Of a DNA stretch of 52,550 bases, positions 9,197-16,889 are shown piece after piece. The notes beneath the pieces were generated by a model. That model was given only the letters and a program-made list of their open reading frames with translations, made no database searches and was not told the DNA's origin. Origin of the DNA: Streptomyces sp. CHD11. GTDB lineage: Bacteria; Actinomycetota; Actinomycetes; Streptomycetales; Streptomycetaceae. How positions within the stretch are numbered: position 1 is the first letter of the stretch; each line of letters starts with the position of its first letter. The DNA lies in assembly GCF_018638295.1 (NCBI RefSeq), contig NZ_JABTTS010000037.1, forward strand, positions 31,195 to 83,744, written 5' to 3'. Position numbers and translations under genes: made by a program.

Positions 9197-9218
9197 GTGC
9201 ACGCCCGCGGGCGTGCAC
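9197..9218 (+). terminator. Palindromic terminator-like hairpin after the SpoIIE gene
   Basis: A perfect 22-base palindrome begins 11 bases past the stop codon. There is no T-tract, which is common for Streptomyces terminators. Confidence 0.5.
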
Positions 9219-9439
9219 GCCGGACGCCGGTCCGCCCCGGCCGCGCGGAGCGGTTCCGCCCTTCACACGGGGCACGCACCGCCCGCCGTACGGGCCTCCC
9301 GCGTGCGGAGCCGGCTACGTGACGTGTGCCGGACGAGCTCCCGGACCCGGCGGGCCGTGCCGGGTGCGGGGCGGGCGGCCGGGGCCGGACCGCTGCGGGA
9401 CGACCTGAGCACCGGCGCCCCGGGTGGCACCCTTGACGT

Positions 9440-10303
9440 ATGCCGGAACTCCCCGAGGTCGAGGCGCTCAGGGACCTTCTCGCCGAGCACCTGACCGGCC
9501 ACGAGATCGTCCGGGTGCTGCCCGTGGCGATCAGCGTCCTGAAGACCTACGCCCCGCCGCCGACAGCCGTCGAGGGCCGTGAGGTCACCGCCGTGCACCG
9601 GTACGGCAAGTTCCTCGGCCTCCGGACGGACGGCGGCCCGTATCTCGTCACCCACCTGGCCCGTGCGGGCTGGCTGCACTGGAAGGACCGCCTTCCCAGC
9701 GGCCCGCCCCGCCCCGGCAGGGGACCGCTGGCCCTGCGGGTCGCGCTGGAGACCGGCGCCGGCTTCGACCTCACGGAGGCCGGGACCCAGAAGCGGCTCG
9801 CGGTGTACATCGTGGCGGACCCCGCGGAGATCCCGGGCATCGCCCGGCTGGGCCCGGACCCGCTGGCCGAGGACTTCGACGAGCGGCGCCTGGCGGACCT
9901 GCTGTCCGGGGAGCGCCGCCGCATCAAGGGCGCCCTGCGGGACCAGGGCCTGATCGCGGGTGTCGGGAACGCCTACAGCGACGAGATCCTGCACGCGGCC
10001 CGGATGTCCCCCTACAAACCGGCCGGCTCCCTCACCCCGGAGGAGACCACCCGCCTGTACGAGGCGCTGCGCACCACCCTCACCGAGGCGGTGGAACGCT
10101 CCCGGGGCGTCGCGGCCGGACGGCTGAAGTCCGAGAAGAAGAGCGGCCTCAGGGTCCACGGCCGTACCGGCGAGCCCTGCCCGGTCTGCGCAGACACCAT
10201 CCGCGAGGTCTCCTTCAGCGACTCCTCGCTGCAGTACTGCCCGACCTGCCAGACCGGCGGCAGGCCACTGGCCGACCGAAGGCTCTCCCGCCTGCTGAAG
10301 TGA
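9440..10303 (+). CDS. Fpg/Nei family DNA glycosylase / AP lyase
   Basis: The 287-residue protein starts MPELPEVEALR, giving the N-terminal Pro nucleophile and the catalytic Glu of the Fpg/Nei family after Met removal. The beta-hairpin lysine is in VHRYGKFLGL. The helix-two-turn-helix region reads LRDQGLIAGVGNAYSDEIL, with AGVGN. The C-terminal zinc finger is complete (CPVC ... CPTC). It excises oxidised bases and nicks the abasic site in base excision repair. Fpg versus Nei specificity cannot be settled by eye. There is no clear ribosome binding site before the ATG. It ends 24 bases before the anti-sigma gene stop, with a shared hairpin between. Confidence 0.92.
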   Translation: MPELPEVEALRDLLAEHLTGHEIVRVLPVAISVLKTYAPPPTAVEGREVTAVHRYGKFLGLRTDGGPYLVTHLARAGWLHWKDRLPSGPPRPGRGPLALRVALETGAGFDLTEAGTQKRLAVYIVADPAEIPGIARLGPDPLAEDFDERRLADLLSGERRRIKGALRDQGLIAGVGNAYSDEILHAARMSPYKPAGSLTPEETTRLYEALRTTLTEAVERSRGVAAGRLKSEKKSGLRVHGRTGEPCPVCADTIREVSFSDSSLQYCPTCQTGGRPLADRRLSRLLK

Positions 10304-10306
10304 GCC

Positions 10307-10325
10307 CCCCGGGCAGGCCCCGGGG
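10307..10325. terminator. Bidirectional hairpin between convergent genes
   Basis: A 7-base stem CCCCGGG/CCCGGGG with a 5-base loop fills the 24-base gap between the glycosylase stop and the anti-sigma stop, so it could end transcription from both sides. Confidence 0.55.
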
Positions 10326-10327
10326 TG

Positions 10328-10990
10328 TCACCCGGTGCCCGCGGTGTCCAGCGTCACCAGGTGCTCGCCTTCCGCCGTCCGCACCTCGTAGCGGGCGATC
10401 TCGTCGGCATGCATGGCGGAGCCGCTGAGCATCGTGTTGGGGCGGGCGTCATGGCGGGGCACGGTCCAACTGGTCACCGTCTCCTCGGAGCCGTCCCGGC
10501 CGATCACCACCAGCCGGCAGGCACGGGGCCCCGCGCCGTCCTTGACCTTCAGCTCCATCCGGCTGCCCCAGGCCTCGTCCGCCGTCGTCACCTCGGCCCA
10601 CACCCCGGACAGTTCGTCGGTGGCCGCGATACTCACGGGGGCCGCACCACCGCCCCGCGCCGTCACCGCGGCCAACGGCGCCGTCACCGCGATCACCACG
10701 GAGGCCGCCAGGGCGAGGAGCAGCCGGCGACGCCCGGTGCGACTGCGGGCCTTGACCTCCGACAGCAGCCGGTCCAGCATCCTCGGACCGGGCTTGGCCA
10801 GTGGGTGCACGGGGCGTGGAGTGGCGCTCCGGTACAGCATCAACTGACGTGTCGCAGCGCCGAATTCGGTCACCTGGACAGCGCAGCTGGGGCACTCCAT
10901 GAGGTGGTCCTCGAAGCGGAACGCCTCCGCCTCGTCCAGCACGCCGAGCGCGTAGGCGCCGACGTCGCGATGCCTCTCCAGGGACCTCAT
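10328..10990 (-). CDS. Membrane-anchored zinc-binding anti-sigma factor
   Basis: A 220-residue protein with an N-terminal zinc-finger anti-sigma domain: His7 plus the HxxxCxxC motif at His29, Cys33 and Cys36. One membrane helix lies at about residues 88-110 (RRRLLLALAASVVIAVTAPL). The C-terminal portion is predicted outside the membrane and resembles anti-sigma-K-type domains. Such proteins hold an ECF sigma factor at the membrane until a signal arrives. The likely partner is the sigma gene at 11799-12344 on the same strand, unusually separated from it by a 173-residue hypothetical gene. GAGG lies 8 bases before the ATG. Confidence 0.85.
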   Translation of the reverse strand: MRSLERHRDVGAYALGVLDEAEAFRFEDHLMECPSCAVQVTEFGAATRQLMLYRSATPRPVHPLAKPGPRMLDRLLSEVKARSRTGRRRLLLALAASVVIAVTAPLAAVTARGGGAAPVSIAATDELSGVWAEVTTADEAWGSRMELKVKDGAGPRACRLVVIGRDGSEETVTSWTVPRHDARPNTMLSGSAMHADEIARYEVRTAEGEHLVTLDTAGTG

Positions 10991-11056
10991 GCCGAATCCT
11001 CGTGCCTTTGGGTGCGGGTGGGGTTACTCCTTGCTCCCACCGGTACGCACCAGTCG

Positions 11057-11073
11057 GCCGAATCACTCAAGCC
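11057..11073 (-). promoter_or_regulatory. Candidate shared promoter box upstream of the anti-sigma gene
   Basis: On the minus strand this reads GGCTTGAGTGATTCGGC, about 67 bases before the anti-sigma start. A near copy (GGTTGAGTAATCGGC) lies about 73 bases before the next gene upstream. The similar sequence and distance suggest a common promoter or regulator. Confidence 0.35.
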
Positions 11074-11141
11074 GCGTGCCGAATCGTAACCAAAGGATTC
11101 GGAGCCCTCCGGCCCGCGGATTGGTCGGATCTCCGAGGAGG

Positions 11142-11663
11142 CTAGAAGAGGTGGATGGCGAGGTGGCCGAGCGGCAGCCCGAGCTGCCAGGCGGGCGTCC
11201 AGACCTTGGGACCCTCGTCCTCGCCGCTCCCGGCGGCGCCCCCCGGTACCGCGTTCAGATCCGGCGCCAGCAGCTCCGTCTCGCGCAGCCAGCGCCAGGC
11301 CTCCCGGGCCAGCTCCAGGTCCGGGTCGGGAGCGTTCCGGCCGGAGGCGGCGGCGTCCGCGGCCAGGTCGGCCAGACGGCCCTGCACCCATTCCTGCCAC
11401 GGCTGGTCGTAGGCGGTCAGCGACAGCCAGGTCTCCATCTGGGTGATCACCCGGATGCCGGACAGTTCGCCGTCGGTGTCGGACAGGAAGACGGTCAGCG
11501 CCAGCGCGTCCCGTCCGGCCCGGAACTCGAAGGACGTCGGCGGCATGAGATCGCCGCTGCGCAGCAGTTCGTCGGCGATGTACTCGGCGTACAACCAGGC
11601 CATGGGGACAGCCAGTTCACCGTCGCCGGCGCCGTCCGTGTTCTCTCGACCTCTGTGCAGCAT
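11142..11663 (-). CDS. Conserved hypothetical protein between sigma and anti-sigma genes
   Basis: A 173-residue, acidic, probably cytoplasmic protein with no signal peptide or membrane helix. Visible features are MAWLYAEYIADELL, a strand-rich middle (FEFRAGRDALALTVFLSD, IRVITQMETWLSLTAY), a Trp-containing helix (AREAWRWLRETELLAPDL) and an LPLGHLAIHLF tail. I recognise no domain. It follows the ECF sigma gene after 135 bases and precedes the anti-sigma gene by 151 bases, so it may belong to the same regulatory group. AGGAAGG directly precedes the ATG; a start at the internal MAWLY methionine is also possible. Confidence 0.65.
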   Translation of the reverse strand: MLHRGRENTDGAGDGELAVPMAWLYAEYIADELLRSGDLMPPTSFEFRAGRDALALTVFLSDTDGELSGIRVITQMETWLSLTAYDQPWQEWVQGRLADLAADAAASGRNAPDPDLELAREAWRWLRETELLAPDLNAVPGGAAGSGEDEGPKVWTPAWQLGLPLGHLAIHLF

Positions 11664-11735
11664 CCCTTCCTGCCTTCCTCCGGTACGTGCGCGTCGCCCG
11701 ACCCGGGCCCCCGGTCCGGAACACGGATGAGGACA

Positions 11736-11750
11736 GCCGATTACTCAACC
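11736..11750 (-). promoter_or_regulatory. Candidate shared promoter box upstream of the hypothetical gene
   Basis: On the minus strand this reads GGTTGAGTAATCGGC, about 73 bases before the start at 11663, and nearly matches the box at 11057-11073. Confidence 0.35.
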
Positions 11751-11798
11751 GGGGTCGTCGGCAAGGCGCTTTACGAAGGCTTGACCCGGCAGTCGGTT

Positions 11799-12344
11799 TC
11801 ACCGCATGTCGGAGGCGTATCCGGGAAGCACCCGGCGCAGGGCACGCAGTGCGTAGTACGCGCGGGACTTCACGGTACCGGGCGGGATGCCGAGGGCCGT
11901 CGCGGCTTCCGCCACACTCGCCCCCTGGAAGTACACGAGCACCAGGACTTCACGGTGCTCAGGGGTGAGAGTCTTCACAGCCTCGCGGACATCGAGCGTC
12001 GCCACGGCCCGCTCGGCGTGGTCGGAGATCACCCGCGCGTTCTCCAGCAGGGCGTCCCCGACCTCGGGCGGACGGGCCTGCCGGGCCCGGCGCGCGTCGA
12101 TCGCGAGCCTCCGTCCCACGGTCAGCAGCCAGGGCCTTACGGAGTCGAAGTTCTCGGCGCGCAGGGCCTCGGGGTGCTGCCAGGCGCGCACCAACGTCTC
12201 CTGCACCAGATCCTCCGCGCGCTGCCGGTCCCCGTCGCAGAGCCGGAGCAGCAGCGCGAAGAGAGGCCGGCCGTGCTCGCGCTGCAGTGCGGCGAGCTCG
12301 TGCTCGGCGGTCGTCCCGTTCGTGAGTGTGATTCCGGCCGTCAT
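11799..12344 (-). CDS. ECF-type RNA polymerase sigma factor
   Basis: A 181-residue two-domain sigma factor. Region 2 (RLCDGDRQRAEDLVQETLVRAWQHP, then FDSVRPWLLTVGRRLAIDARR) binds core polymerase and the -10 element. Region 4 (LTPEHREVLVLVYFQGASVAEAAT, IPPGTVKSRAYYALRALR) carries the helix-turn-helix for the -35. The frame is open further upstream, but the ATG at 12344 gives the normal ECF length. No strong Shine-Dalgarno precedes it. Its partner is probably the membrane anti-sigma factor encoded two genes downstream. Confidence 0.88.
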   Translation of the reverse strand: MTAGITLTNGTTAEHELAALQREHGRPLFALLLRLCDGDRQRAEDLVQETLVRAWQHPEALRAENFDSVRPWLLTVGRRLAIDARRARQARPPEVGDALLENARVISDHAERAVATLDVREAVKTLTPEHREVLVLVYFQGASVAEAATALGIPPGTVKSRAYYALRALRRVLPGYASDMR

Positions 12345-12555
12345 GGCCGTATGGCAACGTACGGCGCTCCCCGGGGACAGGGCGTGCACAGGAGCGTGCG
12401 GCGGACGGTCGATCGCGTCGGCGAACGGTTCGACGAACGGTCGAGGCGGTCGTTCACGCACGCCGGACGGGCTAAAAGGCGTGTCGGAACAGTCGGCGGA
12501 GAGATGAGGCTTCTTACCTGTTTATCCATTAATGCGACTACAGCGGGGTGAAGTG

Positions 12556-13710
12556 ATGATCGCACGCAGTCGGCAGCTGGCCATCGTCCTGACCGTCGTC
12601 CTCGCCGCGGGCGCCGCCTGCCAGGCCCGCGGCCACCAGCCACCGGAACCGGGGCATCCGGCCCCCTCCGCGACGAAGCACCGTGGCTTCACCCTCGTCG
12701 CCTCCGGCGATGTGCTGCCCCACAGCTCGATCATCGAACGCGCCCGCCACGACGCCGGCGGCACCGGCTACGACTTCCGGCCGATGCTCTCCGGCATCCG
12801 CTCCGTCGTCGCACCGGCGGACCTGGCGCTGTGCCACATGGAGACCGTGTACGGCGCCGACGGCGACTACGCCGGCTACCCCCTCTTCCGGTCCCCGCCC
12901 GAGGTCGCCCAGGGCCTCGCCGCCACCGGCTACGACGGCTGCTCCACCGCTTCCAACCACACCCTCGACGACGGCACGGAAGGCATCCGCCGCACCCTCG
13001 ACGCCCTCGACCGGGCCGGCGTACGACACGCCGGCTCCGCACGCGACGAACGGGAGGCCCGCACGGCGACCGTGCTGCGCGCGGGCGCGGCGCGCGTCGC
13101 CCATCTCGCCTACACCTACGACACCAACGGCCTCCCGCTGCCCCCCGACCGGCCCTGGGCGGTGAACCTCGTCGACGAGGCGCGGATCGCCGACGACGCG
13201 CGGGCTGCCCGCGGGGCCGGGGCCGACGTCGTCGTGGTCTCCCTGCACTGGGGCACCGAATGGCAGGACGCCCCGGACGAGTCGCAACTCGGCCTGGCCC
13301 GCTCGCTCACCGCCTCGACAACCGGCGGCCGCCCCGACATCGACCTGATCCTCGGTACCCACGCCCACGTCCCGCAGGCGTACGAGAAGGTCAACGGCAC
13401 CTGGGTGATCTACGGCATGGGAGACCAGATCGCCGGTGAGATGACCAACCACGACGGCGTCCAGGACCCGCGCGGCAACCAGTCCACCCTGGGCCGCTTC
13501 ACCTTCGCCCCGCCGCGGCGTCCCGGCGGACGCTGGGAGGTGACCCGCGCCGAGTTCGTCCCGCAGCTCTTCGACGTGGACGCCGGACGCACCGTCAACC
13601 TCAACCAGGCGCTCGCCCGGGGCGCCGAGGTGCTGTCGGTGCGCGACCGGATCCGCGACATCGTGCTGAGCAGGGGCGCGGCACAGGACGGGCTCGTGAT
13701 GGGGGAGTGA
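12556..13710 (+). CDS. CapA-family (poly-gamma-glutamate synthesis-like) exported protein
   Basis: About 384 residues with a hydrophobic N-terminal export segment ending near a cysteine (LAAGAACQ), which is an imperfect lipobox. The rest is a CapA metallophosphatase-like domain: ASGDVLPH near the start, LALCHMETV, STASNHTLDDGTEGIRRT, VVVSLHWGTEWQ and LILGTHAHVPQ are the family signatures. Members are linked to poly-gamma-glutamate export or anchoring, but the other Cap genes are absent here, so the substrate is open. GGGGTGA lies just before the ATG at 12556. A TATCCATTAAT stretch near 12523-12533 may hold the promoter. It is divergent from the sigma gene. Confidence 0.85.
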   Translation: MIARSRQLAIVLTVVLAAGAACQARGHQPPEPGHPAPSATKHRGFTLVASGDVLPHSSIIERARHDAGGTGYDFRPMLSGIRSVVAPADLALCHMETVYGADGDYAGYPLFRSPPEVAQGLAATGYDGCSTASNHTLDDGTEGIRRTLDALDRAGVRHAGSARDEREARTATVLRAGAARVAHLAYTYDTNGLPLPPDRPWAVNLVDEARIADDARAARGAGADVVVVSLHWGTEWQDAPDESQLGLARSLTASTTGGRPDIDLILGTHAHVPQAYEKVNGTWVIYGMGDQIAGEMTNHDGVQDPRGNQSTLGRFTFAPPRRPGGRWEVTRAEFVPQLFDVDAGRTVNLNQALARGAEVLSVRDRIRDIVLSRGAAQDGLVMGE

Positions 13711-13748
13711 GGACCCGTCACCGCGCGCGGCGAGCCCCGGCCGGCGGG

Positions 13749-14208
13749 CTACGGCACCACCGTCACCGGCCGGCGCCCGGCCTTCACCGCCGTATGGCGA
13801 CCGATCCGATGAACCGGTGACCGGCCTGCCCGGAGGCGCCGACCACCACCGCGTCCGCCGTCAGGTCGTCCGCCGCCTTCACAGGCCGTTGAAGGGGTCG
13901 CCGCGGAAGCTGTGGAACGCCCAGCGGATGTCGTGGACTCCCCTCATCCGGTCCATCGCCTCCCGGATCCGTGCCGCCAGGTCCCCGGCGCTCTCGTCGG
14001 TCGTGCCGGCCACCGGCGCGCCGAGCGCCGCACCCGCCGCCAGGACCGGCTGTACGTACACGACGGCGAGCAGCGCACCCTGCCGCCGGGCCGGGCCGGA
14101 GACGTAGGCCGCCGCGCGCAGCGACGAGTCGGAGCCGTCCACACCCGCCACGATCACCTGCGGGCCGTCCGTACCCCGTTCGAACCCACCGGACCGCTGT
14201 GCCGTCAC
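13749..14208 (-). pseudogene. Universal stress protein (UspA) gene with two frameshifts
   Basis: The reading begins at GTG 14208 (VTAQRSGGFERGTDGP), continues VIVAGVDGSDSSLRAAAY and reaches FHSFRGDPFNGL, where a stop interrupts it near 13880. The homologous sequence resumes one base out of frame as KAADDLTADAVVVGAS ... RFIGSVAIR, then shifts again near 13792 into VKAGRRPVTVVP and a natural stop at 13749. Each break equals loss of one base just before a GTGAAGGC that would normally encode VKA. Restored, it is an ordinary single-domain Usp of about 150 residues with its nucleotide-binding glycines in place. Either this is a recent pseudogene or the two sites are sequencing errors. Confidence 0.85.
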
Positions 14209-14353
14209 GTCGGCGAGGGCACCGGACCACGTCGTCCCGGCCGCCGGGCGGCCGGGAGGATCCCCCGCCCGCACTCCGCCGACCGGGTGGAATCATGCCG
14301 CCGCACCGGTGTCGCTGAGGTGCGTCGGCCCTCCGCGGGGCGACTGATGAGTC

Positions 14354-15190
14354 ATGCAGAAGGATCAGTTGCTCACCCGGCGCCGGGCCCTGCTCACCGG
14401 CGCCGCCACCCTGGGGGCTGCGGGTGTCGCCGCGGCACTCTCGCCGGCCACCGGGAACCGGGCCGCGCCCTCAGCGCCGCCCGCCGCCGGCGCCCAGGCC
14501 GCCAGCAGACCGCTCCTGCCCTCCGCGTACCGCCTGCGGCCGCTGACCGGCTACGGACCGCCGCGCGCCACCGGCACGACACCGGTGCGCGAGGAACCGC
14601 TGCTGCGGGTGGACGGGCGCGGTCGCACGATGGTGCTGACCTTCGACGACGGGCCCGACCCCCGCTACACCCCGCACATCCTGGACACACTGGCCCGCTA
14701 CGACGTGCGCGCGATGTTCTTCGTCTGCGGCGAGATGGCCACCGGGAATCGGGACCTGCTGGCCCGGATGGCGGACGAGGGTCATGTGGTCGGCAACCAC
14801 ACCTGGACCCACCCCCTGCTCACCCGGCTCAGCCGCCGCCGGATCCGCTCCGAGATGGAACGCACCTGCGACATCGTCGAGAAGGCCTACGGCGAACGCC
14901 CCGAATGGTTCCGCGCCCCCTACGGCGCCTGGAACCGTGCCGCCTTCCAGCTCGGTGCCGAACTGGGCATGGAGCCCATGGCCTGGACGGTCGACACCCT
15001 CGACTGGACCACGCCGGGCACCGCCACCATCGTCGACCGGGTGGAGGACGGTGCCGCCCCCGGCGTCGTGGTGCTCTCGCACGACGCGGGGGGCGACCGC
15101 TCGCAGAGCGTGCGGGCCCTGCGCGCCTACCTGCCCGAACTGCTGGACTCCGGCTACCACGTCACCGTGCCCCGCCGGCACTACGCCTGA
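14354..15190 (+). CDS. Tat-exported polysaccharide deacetylase (NodB domain)
   Basis: A 278-residue protein with a twin-arginine signal (LTRRRALLTGAATL) and a Pro/Ala-rich linker before a carbohydrate esterase family 4 domain. TFDDGPDP provides the catalytic Asp98 and metal ligand Asp99, and HTWTHP provides metal ligands His149 and His153. RAPYGAW, DTLDWTTPG and VVVLSHDAGG complete the five family motifs. It should remove acetyl groups from a surface glycan such as peptidoglycan or chitin-like material; substrate not determined. It converges with the sortase gene, 30 bases apart. Confidence 0.92.
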   Translation: MQKDQLLTRRRALLTGAATLGAAGVAAALSPATGNRAAPSAPPAAGAQAASRPLLPSAYRLRPLTGYGPPRATGTTPVREEPLLRVDGRGRTMVLTFDDGPDPRYTPHILDTLARYDVRAMFFVCGEMATGNRDLLARMADEGHVVGNHTWTHPLLTRLSRRRIRSEMERTCDIVEKAYGERPEWFRAPYGAWNRAAFQLGAELGMEPMAWTVDTLDWTTPGTATIVDRVEDGAAPGVVVLSHDAGGDRSQSVRALRAYLPELLDSGYHVTVPRRHYA

Positions 15191-15220
15191 GCGGCCCCCG
15201 CCCGCCCGGACGGGGCCCGC

Positions 15221-15886
15221 TCAGCGGACCTCGGCCAGGCGGGCGAAGGCGACGACGTTCCCGTCGTAACCGTCTCGCTGGGTGAAGCCACCGCCGCAGG
15301 TGATGACCCGCAGCTCCGCGGTCCCCTTGGAGGCGTAGACCCGGTCGCCGGGGAAGTCGTTCTTCGCGAAGACCTCGATGCCGTAGATCTCGAACACGGC
15401 CGTCTTCCCGTCGCCCCGCGCGATCTCGACGCGGTTGCCCTTCTTCAGCGCCCCGAGCCCGTAGAACACCGCCGGACCCTGCGCGTTGTCGACATGGCCG
15501 ACGACGACCGCCGTGCCCTTCTCGCCCGGTGAGACCGCGCCGGTGAACCAGCCCGCCAGATTCGGGTCCTGGGGCGGCGGCGCGTCCACCCAGCCCTCGG
15601 CGTCCAGACCCACCGGCAGCACCGGCGCGTCCACCTGGATCGCCGGGATCCGCACCCGTTCCGGTACCGCGTACGGCAGCGGCGGCACCGCGTCGGCCAC
15701 GATGCCGGGGGTCCGGCTGCCGGCGGCGGCGGCGCCGGCCGGCTGGGGCGGACCCACGTCGAATTCCCCCGAGCCGTTCCGGATGAGGGCGAGGCCGGTC
15801 AGCAGCACCAGCGCTATCACGCCCCACGGGGCGCGCCTCCTCGGCCGCGCCTCCCATTCGGCTTCGTCCGGCTCGAAAGCAGACAT
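15221..15886 (-). CDS. Class F sortase
   Basis: A 221-residue transpeptidase with one N-terminal membrane anchor (about 23-40, WGVIALVLLTGLALI), a Gly/Pro-rich spacer and a sortase barrel. The active-site His is in AVVVGHVDN and the nucleophile is about Cys197 in VITCGGGF. The catalytic Arg is less obvious: candidates follow the Cys in a segment that differs from the common TGHY-DN form. The start at 15886 is favoured by GGGGAAGG just upstream. Class F sortases in Actinobacteria attach surface proteins, but their targets are poorly known. The divergent gene at 16221 is a possible client or partner. Confidence 0.88.
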   Translation of the reverse strand: MSAFEPDEAEWEARPRRRAPWGVIALVLLTGLALIRNGSGEFDVGPPQPAGAAAAGSRTPGIVADAVPPLPYAVPERVRIPAIQVDAPVLPVGLDAEGWVDAPPPQDPNLAGWFTGAVSPGEKGTAVVVGHVDNAQGPAVFYGLGALKKGNRVEIARGDGKTAVFEIYGIEVFAKNDFPGDRVYASKGTAELRVITCGGGFTQRDGYDGNVVAFARLAEVR

Positions 15887-16220
15887 TCGCCTTCCCCTCT
15901 CGACACGGCCGTCGCCGTACCACTCGCGCATGATCGGAACGCTAGGCGGCGCGCGCGCAACCGGCGACGGGGCGGCGGCGAACGGGTGGCCCGGACCGGG
16001 GCCGGGTGCGCCATCCGGGGCAGTTCCGACGAAGATCTTCTGACGGTCCGTGACCTGCGGCGATATCCCTCGCACGGTGGTCCGCCAGGGACCGTGATCA
16101 CCAGTACGGACCAGCGTCGAAATGCGGGGCGGCGCAGGGCAACTGAGGGTCTTTCTGGGAGACGCTTTCTCGCCGATCGGACCGGGGACGGGACCCGGGG
16201 CGTCTTCCGCGGAGGATCAC
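15887..16220. other. Divergent promoter region of sortase and surface-protein genes
   Basis: This 334-base spacer contains a perfect GAAGATCTTC palindrome at 16031-16040 and a slightly AT-richer zone around 16030-16130. No gene is supported. It must carry the start signals of both flanking genes. Confidence 0.4.
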
Positions 16221-16718
16221 ATGCGCAACTCACGTGCCCTGGCGGTCGCCGGAGCCGCGGTCGCCGTCCTCGGGGTCGCCGCCCCGGCGGCCGTCGCGGA
16301 CTCCGGCCGGGTTCCCAACCCGTCCAACATCGTCGCCCTGCCCAGCGTCATCGCCCGCGGCGGCCAGCTGACCATCACGGTCGACGGCTGCCCCAACGGC
16401 GGCACGGCGACCTCCAACGCCTTCCAGCGGACCAATCTGACGCCCGTCAACGGTGCCAACAACACCTCCAAGGGCACCGCCACCGTCGACGACGACGCCC
16501 GCGCCGGTTCCTACGACATCACGGTCCACTGCTCCGGCAGAAGCCTGACCCGCCCGGCCGCGTTCACCGTCATCGGCGGCGTCCGCGGCGGTATCGGCGG
16601 CAGCAGCACCAGCGGCGCCACGCCCACCGACATGGCGATCGGCGGCGCGCTGGTGGCCGCCGCGGTCGCCGGCGGCGGCGTCTTCTGGATGCGCCGCCGC
16701 GCCGAGAAGCGGATCTGA
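16221..16718 (+). CDS. Secreted, membrane-anchored surface protein next to sortase
   Basis: The 165-residue protein has a Sec signal peptide (residues 1-26, ending APAAVADS), an Ig-like extracellular domain of about 85 residues with two Cys (DGCPNG and VHCSG) that may form a disulfide, and a Gly/Ser linker. A C-terminal membrane helix (IGGALVAAAVAGGGVFW) is followed by the positive tail MRRRAEKRI. No LPXTG-like signal is visible before the helix, so wall anchoring by the neighbouring sortase is unproven. The start is fixed by GGAGGA six bases upstream of ATG 16221. Function unknown. Confidence 0.8.
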   Translation: MRNSRALAVAGAAVAVLGVAAPAAVADSGRVPNPSNIVALPSVIARGGQLTITVDGCPNGGTATSNAFQRTNLTPVNGANNTSKGTATVDDDARAGSYDITVHCSGRSLTRPAAFTVIGGVRGGIGGSSTSGATPTDMAIGGALVAAAVAGGGVFWMRRRAEKRI

Positions 16719-16764
16719 GCCCCTGTCCCCCTCGGCTCCCGTTCCGCACCCGCTCGAAAGGCCG

Positions 16765-16792
16765 CGCCCCGGATCCCATGGGATCCGGGGCG
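16765..16792 (+). terminator. Perfect 28-base palindrome, probable terminator
   Basis: Every base from 16765 to 16792 pairs around the central CATG. It starts 47 bases after the surface-protein stop and is likely its transcription terminator. Confidence 0.6.
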
Positions 16793-16800
16793 AAGCACTA

Positions 16801-16889
16801 CCAGGGCCCTTCGTTCGGATCATCCCGGTGTCGCGGGCTGGAGATGCACCGTGTCTCACGGCCGGCCTGATCCGAACGAAAGGCCCTAG
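16801..16889. mobile_element. 89-base MITE-like element
   Basis: Terminal inverted repeats of 22 bases (16801-16822 and 16868-16889) match at 20 positions; the inner part of each arm contains TTCGTTCGGATCA. There is no coding capacity in between. The ends resemble inverted repeats I associate with IS5-like elements of Streptomyces, from memory. No clear target duplication is visible. The right end contains the TAG stop of the DUF4239 gene. It could also act as a bidirectional terminator hairpin between the two converging genes. Confidence 0.6.
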
